Shown: positions 21,890 through 33,323, numbered from the stretch's first letter. The stretch: DNA of 64,000 nt from Smallanthus sonchifolius (GCA_023525975.1 CM042034.1:25818779-25882778); one strand, 5' to 3'. Notes: generated by a model from the sequence alone, not told the origin. Program-made: numbers and translations.

Positions 21890-21967
21890 TGTTTCCTTTG
21901 AGACTTCACACAACACACGATCTCCCTATGTTTCCTTTGAGACTTCACACAACACACGATCTCCCTG
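21890..21967. repeat. 39-bp tandem duplication in Copia gag
   Basis: A unit beginning TGTTTCCTTTGAGACTTCAC occurs at 21890 and again at 21929. The period, 39, is a multiple of three, so it would insert 13 residues without shifting the gag frame. Confidence 0.8.
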
Positions 21968-22231
21968 GCCTAGAATGATGCCACTATGTGCCTTTTTCAA
22001 GCACATCCTTCTTCTTCTTATCAGTCACCATAGCCGGAAGATTAGCTTCGCCCAATAGGGCATCACTAATCCCTTGATGAACTAATAGAGCCTCATCTTC
22101 AATCTCTAGAGTCTGATATCGCTCTTTCCGTTGAATTTCTCCGGATCAAACTTCGTGGAAACCTTATCGATCGCTGATTACCTCCAATTTCAATTCCAAT
22201 TTCGTTTAACTCTCAATCGAGCCCTCACCAA

Positions 22232-22243
22232 GCTCTGATACCA
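22232..22243 (-). other. primer-binding site of the Copia element
   Basis: On the minus strand TGGTATCAGAGC, complementary to the 3' end of initiator-Met tRNA. It lies two bases inside the LTR end (TTTAACA-AG-TGGTATCAGAGC). Confidence 0.85.
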
Positions 22244-22245
22244 CT

Positions 22246-22419
22246 TGTTAAATTGAAATCTATGAACATGGAAATTGAAATCACACTCTTAACCTCAAAC
22301 GATTACCAAAGTTTTATTCAATCAAGAAATGTATACAAGAATTGAAAATCGGACTATATAAATGAACGAACCATTCTTGCCCATTGTTAACTAACCTCGT
22401 ATACATCAGGAAATTAACA
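22246..22419 (-). mobile_element. short 5' LTR of the Copia element
   Basis: On the minus strand it starts TGTTAATTTCC and ends CAATTTAACA, giving matching TGTTAA/TTAACA ends. A TATA-like TTTATATAGTCC and an AATAAAA lie inside. At 174 bp it is short for Copia. The outer boundary rests on the inverted ends only; no 3' copy remains for comparison. Confidence 0.6.
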
Positions 22420-22555
22420 AACTAAAAAAAAAAAAGAAATGATAGCATACCCTGAACTATCAACTATTAGGAATTGACATAAACAATCATCGGTATTTAT
22501 TAAAAATAACTATGTTGGTGTATATATGTGAGGCTGACGTATCAAATAAATATAA

Positions 22556-23272
22556 GTGTTGGTGTTACCGAATATAAATGTATTGGGGTTTTAGAACCGT
22601 GAACCATATGTTCACGAGTTGGGTCTTGGGCCAGGCTATGTGAGCCGAATACTATAGGTTATGGGCTTTATAAAGTTTATCTAGTATATATACATAGGGG
22701 AAGGTTCCAGAGAAAACCACATAGTTAGGCGAAAACCGAGAAAATCACTAAAAAAAACCAATTTTAACCAATAATATAATAATATTTATTTTATTTTTAT
22801 TTTTTTATAAGAGTATCAAAGTAATATTATACATTTTTACCAAAAAATTATTTAAATATTGGCTTACGTATACGTAACCCATAGTGTTACGTATACGTTA
22901 ACAGAAAACAAAAAAAGTTACGGTTACGTATACGTAGCCCATAGTATTACTCATTCTTTTAGTGGCTTTCTCGGTTTTCGCCTAACTTTGTGGTTTTCTC
23001 TTGATCATTCCCCTATATACATATATTCGTGACCTAGGTTAGTCGCAGGCGTGTGGATAGCCGTGAGACATAGTTGCTCTTGTTATTTTCTTTGTAATCG
23101 ATTTTAGCAATACAATCGTATTTTACATTGAATTCTTTGTTCTTTAATCACCACTCAAAGTAGATTCCGCCTGCTTTGTGTATGCATTCGTTCGTGTGTT
23201 TGAAGATCCATATAGAGATTTGGGACTTACAAACTAGTTTGACTCTGACTCAATCCTAACAAAACCATTTGT
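22556..23272 (+). mobile_element. possible solo LTR, interrupted by a MITE
   Basis: The segment starts TGTTGGTGTTACC and ends ATCCTAACA. It has LTR-like content: TATAAAG near 22665, and a stretch with TAATCGATTTTAGCAATACA before the end. No target duplication matches, so the limits and even the class are uncertain. Confidence 0.3.
22697..23013. mobile_element. Mutator-like MITE with long inverted ends
   Basis: About 57 bp at each end are inverted copies (GGGGAAGGTTCCAGAGAAAA and, inverted, GGGGAATGATCAAGAGAAAA, both continuing through CGAAAACCGAGAAA). Perfect 10-bp duplications TATATACATA flank it (22687-22696, 23014-23023). Long TIRs and 9-10 bp duplications are typical of MULEs. The interior has two inverted ACGTATACGTAACC-type words. 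Confidence 0.85.
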
Positions 23273-23335
23273 AATGAAACATGTATGCTAATCGGTTATA
23301 CAAATCTAAAAATCAGAAAATCAGTTATAAGTTTA

Positions 23336-23365
23336 ACTAGTGGGTTATGTCCGCGTGTTGTGGCG
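23336..23365 (-). mobile_element. 3' terminus of Helitron family 2
   Basis: ACTAGTGGGTTATGTCCGCG followed by TGTTGTGGCGCC is, on the minus strand, a GC-rich hairpin-like end then CTAG|T, matching the ends at 16198 and 32620. The body to the right (23366-24275) is AT-rich with no gene; its 5' end was not identified. Confidence 0.45.
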
Positions 23366-23940
23366 CCTCAGTTTTGAATAAAATTTATAACTAAATGTAC
23401 GGAAAATAAGAATGTCGTAGCGTTATATTATTTTATAAAACATTATATACCTAAAGCTATAAAATAAAAAATAAATTTTGATTAGACTCGGTTTTAAATA
23501 AAATTCATGTCTAGTCGTAAATAAAATTATTTGTAAGGTAATATAGCCTTTTATTATTTAAAGTGTATCTAAAAGAATAAAATAACAACAAAGATAAATA
23601 CATAAATAATAATAATAAATGATTTTTTTTTGTAAAAAACATAAATAAAAGTACAGACAAGTGTTAAGTTAATATATTTTAACCAATAAGCGAATAAAAC
23701 CCGACCACACTTGCTATTATTTTTCTCAAAAACTATTTGAAAGCGAAGCTATCGTAAATATCATAGTTTAAATATGAAATATAGAAAGTAAGATGTGATG
23801 TTAAAGTCATTTGGTGGTTTAGGGAGCACGACAATGAAGACATAATGTGAAAAGACCATAACCAAGAGGATGCCGACTTCCGGTTTCTTAATTTTACACT
23901 TTTTTTTCTTTTATTCAATAAATTGTTTTGAATCATCTCA

Positions 23941-23944
23941 TTAT

Positions 23945-23987
<43 letters not shown>

Positions 23988-23993
23988 TAATAA
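23941..23993. repeat. AAT/TTA microsatellite
   Basis: A run of ATA/AAT trinucleotides with a few interruptions. Confidence 0.9.
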
Positions 23994-24275
23994 GTAAGAT
24001 TAAAACATAGTCCTCTTTGAATAGTGTCTTTATCATTCAAGGTATCACACGTGTTTATTTTTTTCATACTAATTATAAAATACGTTTTAACCGTTTAATT
24101 ATCAAATAATTTTGTTTTTCTTTAATAATGTTCGTTTATTAATATACCCGTCTTACATCCACTCCTTAACCTCACACCAAAAGTTATTTTTCACCACTCT
24201 TCTCTCTTAATTGAAAAAAAGATCACTATTACAATGTCTTATTAAGAAGGTAGTGATCACTATTTCTCGTCTCAT

Positions 24276-24915
24276 TAGTGTTCAAATAAATTGAATCGGG
24301 TTATTCGGTTTATTTGAATCGAATTATTCGAATTTGGAATTTTTTTTTCTGGATTCGAATTCAAATAAGAATCACTTAAACCGATTCGAATAAGCTTATT
24401 CGAATCGAATCGAAAACTGAATTATTATTTTAATTTTTTGAAAAAAAAATCACAAATATTAGCTGTGTCAATTATACCATAATAGTAGTCAAGATGGTTT
24501 AAAACAATCCCAACAACATTCCAAATATTCAGTCGTGTCAACCATACTAAAAAACGTAACCTTTAACAACATAAAAATAGTCCCAAATGTCCAAAATATT
24601 CCCAAATGAACTTTGAAGCCTCTTAAAAAAAGTTTTAAAAAAAGCCCACAAGTAATTTGAAGTTAGAAGTCTAAACCAAACCTATTTATACAAGAAGATA
24701 TTATACATTAAAAAAAGTTATAAATTATAAAATATATAAATTCAGGTTATTCGAATCGAGTTGTGGATTTTAGAATTCGAATTCGACTTATTAATTTGAA
24801 TCGAATAATTATTCGATTAGAATAAGCCAAAATTCAAAATCGAAATTTTTATTCGTATTCGGTTCGAATCAAATTCCGGGTTATTCGAATGTTATTCGAA
24901 TAATTAACACCCCTA
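24276..24915. mobile_element. MITE rich in ATTCGAAT words, hAT-type ends
   Basis: The left end TAGTGTTCAAATAA and the inverted right end TAGGGGTGTTAATTATTCG are related, with a small deletion at the left. Both subterminal parts are dense in ATTCGAATT/TTATTCG. No target duplication is visible, so it is probably old. Confidence 0.55.
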
Positions 24916-26690
24916 CACCACAATGTCTCTCTACTAAGGTACATATCACCTATACTTCTTCCTTGTTACACATTAGAAGGGATCAACAATACACATCTCA
25001 CTAGTCTAGGTAGTGATCCTTTTGAACGTCTCACTAATTTAGGTACTGTTCTAATCAAATCAGAGTTCACCTGTTAAGCATCGCACTAACTTTGGTAGTG
25101 ATCACTACTCAAATAGAAAATGTTTACTAACGAATAATGTTACAATAAATATTCTTTCATTCTTAAACAACCTTTGAATCTTGATCTCACATGTTGATTT
25201 CGTATATGACTGGAAATAAAATCAAACATAGACTTTACTGAATATTGCAATTATCATATTATTAGCTCAACAATGAAGTATCAAGCATAGACTTTATTGA
25301 ATATTGCATGATATTTTAACCCATGAATTTTATTATCTTATAGTTGTCTTTTTATGTTATATGATTACATACAAACAATATACTTTTATATATGATTCAG
25401 TTTTGTTTTCAAGTATAACAGAATTATCCATTTTTTAGATTGTATAGTTAACAATGTAAAATATGTTGTGATACTTACATTTCTTGCGTATTAATTAATT
25501 TTAAAATTTTAAACTTTATCTTTTATATATTGTAATTTATATTATAAAATTTGCATACTAAACACAAGCATACAACAAGTATGGTTGATATTGGATGATA
25601 TGTTTTGTTTGTTTGTTGTTATATTTAGGTCATTCGTAATGGGGCGTTTTGGTAATGACGTGGTCCAACGTGACAACCACTTTTGGGCGTAAACACCGCG
25701 CAGTAAGGGCATTTTTGGGCATGAGGCAAACCTCGGGGAGAGGGACAAAACAAGGAAAATGAGAAGGGTGTGAGAATTTTTGCCTACATGAAGGATGAAC
25801 CACCCCAGGCGTGAGTCCACTAGGGAGAGTCTCATCATAGTCTTAATTTGGTGTGTATTTTAATTATTCTTGTATTTTTCAACTTCATGACATGGATTTC
25901 AACACTTGAATTTCACACTATTATAAATGCATTTGGGAATAGGTCTAAGATTATACAGCACCAGTTTGTTGGTAAGAAACTAAGAAATATATTTTCCAAT
26001 TTAAGTATCACCAACACTGAGCATTAAACTAATATGTTTTTGCAATTTAAGCATCACCAACACTGAACATTAAACTAAAATATGTTTTTTTAATATATTT
26101 AGAATAGAAAGCAAGAAGTGTGTAGAGTGTTATAAAAAAAAATAGTATTTGAGCCGCTGTGAATGGGCCAGCCGGTTCAACGGCCAGTACGACTGATCTG
26201 GGACATTCAATGTTTTAAAAACCGGTTTTTAAATTGTACCAGATTAGGTTTAAAATGGTTTAACCGGTTGTATCGGGTTATACCGGTGGTTCAACCGGGT
26301 TCACTAGTAAGCCTATAATTTCATAAAAATACAATTTCATCTAAAAAAATAATCAAAAAATACATGATTCCATAATAAAAATAATCCAAAAGTTAATATC
26401 CATAATCAAAAGATAATCCAAAAACACTCAATTTTTCAATAAAGTTTGTTTAAAATAAAAGTGCATAATTGTTTTATGTCATTGGAGTGTTGAATGCATC
26501 AAGTTCACGATTGCTTAAAAGATAAAAATTCACTATCATCGTCATCCTCATCAACAAGAGCATAACTATTTTCGTTTCTTACAATATTAAATAAGAATTT
26601 TTATCGCTTAAATATTTTTAACGACAAGCAGAAGAACGATGGTTAAACATAGTTTTTGCATGGGCCGCTATTTTCTGAAGATGAACATAT
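24916..26690. other. repeat-derived AT-rich DNA, no gene
   Basis: No coding evidence. Around 26175-26310 there are ACCGGTT-rich words like those of the MITEs above. 25625-25840 is GC-richer with GGGGCGTTTTGG and ACCACCCCAGGCG ends that might be a decayed element. Two direct copies of AAGCATCACCAACACTGA-like sequence lie at 26000-26065. Confidence 0.35.
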
Positions 26691-26695
26691 CTATA

Positions 26696-27438
26696 TCTAT
26701 ACTCTATAATAAACTAGGTTAGAATCCCATGTATTACACAAGATTGTATATTAAAAAAAGATAAAACTTATAAATTTATAAATACGTCCTAACTTGTCAG
26801 AATATTATGATAGTCTCGAGATATATCAAGTGGAAATGTGTGTGTATATAACAAATTAATATTTTTCTTTAATTAGTTATATTTTGAATTCTTATTATAT
26901 ATTCTTATTTAATATACTTATTATTCTTATTTAATAATATATTTATAATATCATTATTATTTAATAAGATAGTGGTGCATTTATTAGGAGAGAGATGCGA
27001 GAAAATCAATATGAGGATGCATGAGGGAGTGACATGTGGCACACAAAAACTTTTATTTATTAGTATGTATAGATGAAGGTTCTTGTTAGACAAATTTTTC
27101 CGCCTCTCTCATATTAATTGCACAAATTTTCCTTAATTGTTTTTTAATAATTTTTTTTGTTTTTCCTCCCTCCTATTAAATAATAAAGATTTTGTATAAT
27201 TCTTTTTATAAAATGTTTTTTAGATTTCTATAAATCGTTTTCCTTAATAGGTTTGTTCATAAAACATTTTTGCATTCTTTTTATAAAACATTTTTTAAAA
27301 GTAATTATATGACGTTTCTAAAATTTGTATTAAAAAACTATGTAATATGCCATAAATATGTAATACGTAAATATTTATCATTAAATATATAAAATTACAT
27401 TTATTCAGCCTGTGTAATACACGGTGTTTATAACCTAG
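26696..27438 (+). mobile_element. Helitron interrupted by another Helitron
   Basis: The start A|TCTATACTCTATAATAAA is separated from its continuation TGAAGGTTCTTGTTAGAC by the minus-strand Helitron at 26714-27073. The 3' end is GCCTGTGTAATACACGGTG, then TTTATAACCTAG|T. Joining the outer halves restores the family's usual AATAAA...AAGGTT order. Confidence 0.75.
26714..27073 (-). mobile_element. nested Helitron
   Basis: On the minus strand it begins TCTATACATACTAATAAATA and ends ACAATCTTGTGTAATACATGGG-like hairpin, then ATTCTAACCTAG. It sits precisely between A and T of the outer copy. 360 bp, non-coding. Confidence 0.8.
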
Positions 27439-28492
27439 TTAATTAATAGAAAATTAAACGGGCTAAAAACGTATATTATATAAATTATAAGGGTTAAAAA
27501 CAAAAATATAAAAAAAATTAATGGTGAGAAAAGTATGAAAAAAAACTAATGTGGCAAAATTCAAAAGAAGAAAACTTAAGGGTTAAAAACGAAAATGTAA
27601 AAAAATTAATTGTGAGAAAAATATTTAAAAAAACTAACGTAATTCGAAAAAACAAAACTTCACTATTCCCTTATGTTTGTTTTTAATCTTACCTTTTTAT
27701 AATGTTCATGTTATTTCCAAATATAGAAAGTCATAGTTTATGAATATGGATAAGTGGTCATAAAATTGCTCCAACTAAAATTTTGATTTTGAGTCCATGG
27801 ATCTAACTCAAATTTTTTGTATCAATATATTTCTGTAAAGTGATTTTAATAAAACTTAAATCAAATTGTTCTGATACCAATTATAAAAAGAGGATAAAAA
27901 TGTTATTTTAATGTCTTAACCACTTTTCATAAATTCTTTGTTTATCACTTAAACATTTCTTATGAAGTTTTCATGGTTAAACAACAATAAGTAAAGGGTT
28001 TACAGTTTGAGAGCTATCACCACGTAAACACAAGAATTTATAGTGGTTTGGGTGGGTGTTAAAGGAGTGCTTCCAATCCAAACATCTAACCAAACGAATA
28101 TTGAAAAACCCACCATTTAGAAAAAAAAAAAAGTAAAAGCACTATGAAACCAAAGCGGTGATGATTAGACCGATTTCACGTGTTCGTTAGTTTGAAATTT
28201 TGATCAAAAAATTAAGGTCAAATTCAAAGATCAGTGTCAAGTAAAATCAAGGCCACTCGGCCAGATATTGAAATCAAATGTCACCCAATTGCACATGCTT
28301 TGTTTCTGATCTACCTAATTCACTCTTCTTTCCTATTAATCATTTAATAAATATAAAAGAGAATCCCGTGTGATTCTGTTATCTTTTTGGAGATAATTAT
28401 TTTACTAATTAAGATTTTATAACAAATTAACATTATTTCACTACAAAAATATGATTATGGTGATTTTATTTTAGTACAATCATAATCCTTAA
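27439..28492. other. AT-rich region with dispersed repeat, no gene
   Basis: 27446-27530 (AAACGGGCTAAAAACGTATA...) resembles 32886-32945 and probably belongs to Helitron family 2. Near 27868 TGTTCTGATACCAATTA resembles a decayed primer-binding site on the minus strand. No frames with homology. Confidence 0.35.
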
Positions 28493-29060
28493 CTAATTAA
28501 GCCACCTCCGCTGCCTCATGTTGAGGTCTTTTTGGTCAATGAAATATTTAATACTCTTATGATCCGTATATATCGTAGAACGCACCCCGTAAAGATAATG
28601 TCTCCAAATTTTGAGAGCGAACACCACGGCTGCAAGCTCCAAGTCATGGGTCTGATAATTCGCCTCGTGGATTTTCAACTGCCAAGAGGCATAAACAATC
28701 ACCTTACCTCATTGCATAAGGACACAACCAAGTCCAAGATGCGAGACATCTGAATAGACAACAAAATCTTCGGTCCCTTAAGGCAATGAGCTCTTAATTT
28801 TCGTGGGTGTTTTTTGCTGTAACCAACCTTTAACCACTTCGATTTTGGATGGGTCAACAAAAATCCCCTCCGAATTCACCGCATGACCCATGAATTGAAT
28901 CTATGGTAGCCAAAAGGCACACGTGTTGAATTCAGCATACAATTTTTTCTTGCGGTGAATTTCACGAAGGTGACAAGCATGGTCACCCTCGTTCCAAGAG
29001 TAGAAAAGAATTTCATCAATGAACATGATGACCGAATTATCAAGGAATGACCTTCTTTCA
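28493..29060 (-). pseudogene. Ty3/gypsy pol fragment (reverse transcriptase and RNase H)
   Basis: On the minus strand a reverse-transcriptase piece (decayed IDEILFYSWNE, then KKLYAEFNTCAFWLP and VNSEGIFVDPSKIEVVKGW) is followed, after a deletion, by an RNase H start. That start reads VYASWQLKIHEANYQTHDLE, LAAVVFALKIWRHYLYG and IYTDHKSIKYFI. Stops and frame changes show it is dead. No LTR, gag or integrase is adjacent. It resembles Tekay/Del-like chromoviruses. Confidence 0.85.
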
Positions 29061-29084
29061 TTATAATCAAAATATTACTATAAC

Positions 29085-29720
29085 ATCCTCATACGGAGGT
29101 AAAGTCAAAACACTACAAAAACACAGGTTAAAGGTGCCAACAACTTCATGAGAATCCAAATCCGGGTGACTTGAGTCTCGCGGCTATACCAGAGCTTTAC
29201 TACACTACAAACACCCAGTAATCAAGTTAGTAATGGTAATAACAATCCCTAAAACCCCTAGGGTAAAACCTAAGTAATAAATTAAAACCCAAAAATTCTG
29301 CATAAGGGGTAGAGTAAGACAGGGTACCAGAGTGTAGCTTAAGCAACCAGCGTAAGGTACACCTGGATGGGTGTAGCCTACACCACCCAGCGAAAGCTAC
29401 GTCGGGACGGGCGTAGCCTATCCCAACCCCATATCAAATCAGCCTTTGGCTTATTTCCAGCCAAAACCAGAAGTTCAAGACTTCAAGATTAACACCCATG
29501 AAGTGTAATACTTCAAGAAAACACCCCCATGAAGTACAATACTTTAAGATTCAACCCCTGTGAAGTGCAAGACTTCAAGTAAACTCACAAGACCACAAGA
29601 ATCCCCCATTGTTTGCTAACAACACATACACACCCCCACACACATATTCCTACATCCTAATTATGTGTAAAGATTAACACAACACAAAGACACCCATAAC
29701 ACATAATCATGCATTGTAAT
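29085..29720. other. probable older LTR or repeat, left half
   Basis: Begins near ATAACATCCTCATACGG. It includes three direct copies of a GAAGT..AA(T/G)ACTT(C/T)AAGA unit (29466-29585) and short ACACAACAC-rich tandem sequence up to the solo LTR insertion point. The same type of sequence resumes at 31114, so one older repeat was split. Confidence 0.4.
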
Positions 29721-31113
29721 TGTCACGCCCGTAACACAAGACAACCATCTAACTAGAGTAGTACCTCCAACAGATATGTTCCCAGGTAAGAGCGACGGGT
29801 CTAGGAGAGATTTATACACCGCTCTTTCCTAGGCAGAACATTCCGTTTGTCAGATAACTATATACTAGTCAGAAGGTCGTCTTCTAGTTACTGTGACGTT
29901 GATATCAAAAACACACAGCGAAAGACTAAATTATAACTTCTATTAATATCAAAATATTGTTTACAACATGATTGATAAAAGTTACATTACTTGTCCCTAA
30001 CAAGGAACATATCATTCGGGACTTATAGTTCCCGGCATGCCCATCATTTGGATCGTTCATCAGTCATTTCTAGTCCTGGAATGCCCTGTCTAATGGCTAC
30101 CTGTGATGCGGTAAAAAACGTTTGATAAAACATGGGTCAACATAAAGCTGATGAATTCATAAACTAAAATAGTTTATAAAAATGACCCGCCAAAGTATCT
30201 CGAACACACCCATGGGGTTCCACCCCCAAATTCATAGATAACTATGAACAATCACCGGTATATATATAACCAAAGACCGTTCCACGGGTCCTGTCCAACA
30301 TGCCGTTCCACGGGAAAGAGAAATATAATAAGCGCTTAAAATACGTTATATATAAACAATCGGTACAATCGTTTCAAGATACTCAAAATGTTTCATAAAT
30401 CAATCATGCCAGACAAGGTCATGAAAGGGTTCGTGCATCACAGTTTAAGAACTCACCTCGACAGTATTTCTGCTTAATATTCAGTAATGTGACAATCACC
30501 TCGGGCAGAGTTCCTAGATATTCATAACATTACTTAATAACATGTTCCTAGTTCAATGGTTCATAATCAAAGCTTAATGAGAGGTTGGAATCTTACCTCA
30601 ATACTATCTACGGAACTTTGAAGCCGAATGCTTAGAGAGCGGACTCTTATACGCGAACCAGGGGATCGGGAATGGATTTCTAGAGAATGTGTGTGTGTAC
30701 AAAGGTGTGTTTGTGTGTGAGGATGGCCTGAAATCGTTGATCTATTTATAGGGGTGAAGTGGGACCCGTAGCGGACCGTTATGCTAGGTGGTAGCGGTCC
30801 GCCACCCCTTGTGGCGGTGTAATTGGATTGGGGCACACGTAGCGTACCGTTATGGTCATGCTTAGCGGTCCGCCATCCATCCACGCGTCAGATTTCCATC
30901 GACGAGTCATAGGGACACGTGTCAGCTCCCGAGGAGTTCCTTAGTCCGCACGTAGCAGACCGTTAAGGTCTTGGGTAGCGGTCCGCTACCCCTTTGATTT
31001 TCAAAATTTTCATTATAAGTCCCTAGACTTTGATTATTTATATATCCAACCCTAAATTTTGAAATTTGGCAAGTTTAGTCCCTTATTTCTTGGGAAAATT
31101 TCAGGGTGTTACA
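29721..31113 (-). mobile_element. Ty3/gypsy solo LTR (1393 bp)
   Basis: On the minus strand it starts TGTAACACCCTGAAATTTTCC and ends GGGCGTGACA. It is flanked by the 5-bp duplication GTAAT (29716-29720, 31114-31118). No internal sequence is present, so the element was reduced by LTR-LTR recombination. Near 30770-30995 it contains three copies of a palindromic GTAGCGGACCGTTA...TAGCGGTCCGC unit. Confidence 0.88.
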
Positions 31114-31118
31114 GTAAT

Positions 31119-31905
31119 TATGCGAAAGAAACAACACAACATTAAGACATCCGTAACACATAATCATACATCCTAAATACGTGTAAGAAAAAAACATATT
31201 ACCAATTACTAAGTAAGTGTGAAACACTTACCTTTGTTGCTTGTTGATCTCGATTGATCTTCAACCTTAGCAATCTGATTACCTAAACAATTCACACCTA
31301 TTGTTTAGTAATTCTAGTGATTCCACCCAACTCCACCACTTAGGAAAACATATATAACGACCCATTGATTTAAACTTCTACATTTATAGTCATTACAACC
31401 TTAACCAACCCTCAAAACTTCCATAATCACCATGTTAGACGACATTAAATCTATTTGACCCGTTTAAGCCCACCAATCCAAATTCCCTAATCCTCAGTTC
31501 ACCAAATTGTGTAAAAATTTAATTTGATTTTAGTGTTTACTAATCACCCTAAACCCTTACCATATCTTAACATAACATTAAAACACGTGCAAATCAATAA
31601 CCCCAAATTAGGTGTTCATATAATGTTATCTATCACCCTTTAACTATTAGCAATGCTAGGTTATCATTCTAATCAAGAACCAACCATCCAAAAGCCCCAA
31701 ATTTCAGAAAGTTAGGATTTTTACCCAAAATTCATTAAAAACATAAAAATGAAGGTTTTGAGGGAAAAATGATGCTTACTTGAAGCTTGGAAGCTAGAGA
31801 ATAATCCTATAATCACCAAATTAGCATACACTTACCAGGAATCAACCTTGGTTCTTCTCTCCCCTCCTCGCCCTGCTCTTTACGCCAACACAAACACACA
31901 CAAGT
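31119..31905. other. older LTR or repeat, right half
   Basis: Continues the sequence type left of the solo LTR (AACACAACATTAAGACATCC...). It then runs through AT-rich DNA to a CT-rich segment at 31850-31880 with a CACACACAAGTGTGTTTG palindrome. No coding evidence. Confidence 0.35.
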
Positions 31906-32114
31906 GTGTTTGCATTAACCCCCCGCCCCCTTGTATCAACTTTTAAAATTTGCAGAATGCCCCCCCTTACACTCCCATTTTTGACCGTTTTTGCAACAAA
32001 GTCAAGAATGCTTATATACACAAATAGCCCTCCACTTTTATTTGATTTATTTACCCCTTATAACATGTTTTTAACATATTATATAATAAACCCCAAGATC
32101 GATTCCTTACAATC

Positions 32115-32420
32115 CTTCACCTCCTCAATCGTAGGCAAACATTCCAAAAAAAATCTCTCTAAACCAAATTATTTTGTTGAATCGAGATCTGCGATCCAAC
32201 ATAGGCACTTCGCAAAACTTCTTAAATCTCTCTGAACGAAAATCAAAGAAGACCTTTTTGATACCATTCGGATCTGTTATCCATTCATCATTAGATTTAA
32301 CACCTCGTATCCCCAATTGTCTTCTTTTTTGTTTATTAAGGCGTGATACAATTCAGTGTTTTTATCCCCTTCAATCGCCAACTTTATTTTGACTTTCTGC
32401 TTCAAATCTAAATTCAAGTC
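32115..32420 (-). pseudogene. L1-type LINE ORF2 fragment
   Basis: On the minus strand two frames read KVKIKLAIEGDKNTELYHAL then, after a one-base shift, LGIRGVKSNDEWITDPNGIK and KKVFFDFRSERFKKF. This matches the region between endonuclease and reverse transcriptase of plant L1 LINEs (usual pattern WAxEGDENTKFFHxxIN, IxGVxxDGxWxxxPxxVK). Only this scrap remains. Confidence 0.65.
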
Positions 32421-32619
32421 TTTCTCAACATTATAATTACAACCAAGTGGATCGTCTATCTTCCTTCACACATGAGTCAACATTTCCTTTATCAATTCCC
32501 TTGTCGATCCAAAGCTACTATTCATGTAATCCTTTAACAGTGGTATCTACATTTGTTTTTCTTTTCTTCTTCCAATCCTTTAACTTACTTTAAGGAGTTT
32601 TAGCTTCTCCTTAAATAGA

Positions 32620-32655
32620 ACTAGGAATTTTGTCCGCCTCGCGTTGCGGCGGCGT
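32620..32655 (-). mobile_element. 3' terminus of Helitron family 2
   Basis: ACTAGGAATTTTGTCCGCC followed by TCGCGTTGCGGCGGCG is, on the minus strand, a GC-rich hairpin (CCGCC..GGCGG) then CCTAG|T. The body (32656 to about 33100) contains AAACGGGTTAAAAACGTATA, shared with 27446. The 5' end is not identified. Confidence 0.5.
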
Positions 32656-33323
32656 TGAATTTATACAGCAGGAAGCTGAACCTAAACGGTTGAGTAAAAA
32701 AATTACTATCTAGAATAACATGTCGTCCGCTATAGCCTACGATACAAAATAAAAACTTTATTTAACTCTGTTTTAAAAATAAAGCCAATATTAATACCGT
32801 ATCCGATAATACCAATACCGGCAACAAAAAAAACTAAAGACAACCATTTAAAAAAAAAGTAAATATACAAAAAAAAGAAAATTATTAGAAAATAAAACGG
32901 GTTAAAAACGTATATTATACAAAGTATGAGGGTGAAAAAAAATTTGGACAAAAAATAAAAAAATAAAAAAAAGTTTACAGGTTAAAAACATATATTATAT
33001 AAAGTATAAGGGTAAACAAAAAATTTGAACAAAATAAAAAAAAATAAAAAAAAGTTTACTATTCAATATGGTTTGTCTTTCAATAATAAGGGGAATAAAG
33101 GCATTTGAATGATGATCACACAAACCTTTAGACCAAACTTTAAAAAAACCATCAAAACCTTCCAAATCTAACCAATAATCGAAGAATTTAAAAGGAATAG
33201 GACCAACATCTCGTCAAGGTTGTATTCTTCTTCTCCAATCCATGTTTAAACTTCTTTTGCTTTATCTTCCATTGCTTACGTTAAGTTAATTTCACTTGTA
33301 TATTCTGTATTCTAATTTAACAA

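Larger units (their letters stand above)
19190..22245 (-). pseudogene. truncated Copia retrotransposon, gag to integrase
   Basis: Read on the minus strand from 22245. A leader and Gag come first (UBN2-type FVGTLIFGRETLTMEEVLSA at 20481-20909, with a decayed knuckle CYVYNSEKHLKRNC). Protease/pre-integrase sequence follows (20219-20407, KYIHELSKNLISLGTFE). Next is integrase (19803-20036, IPDYIHDDMWGP and FLSIVIDYSRRVWTLILK; 19625-19849, VPGTPKRNGLVERMNR), then a C-terminal linker with a LGYPKGGVKGYMLW-like stretch to about 19190. Frameshifts and stops interrupt it. Reverse transcriptase, RNase H and the 3' LTR are absent. A hAT-type MITE at 21034-21799 sits inside gag. Confidence 0.85.

Noticed and set aside
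27868..27885. Primer-binding site of a minus-strand LTR element
   Set aside because: GTTCTGATACCAATT has a mismatch to the Met-tRNA site, and no LTR end or gag follows. Mentioned only as a decayed possibility.
30567..30884. 105-residue minus-strand frame
   Set aside because: Contained in the solo LTR and built from its palindromic repeats; no motif.
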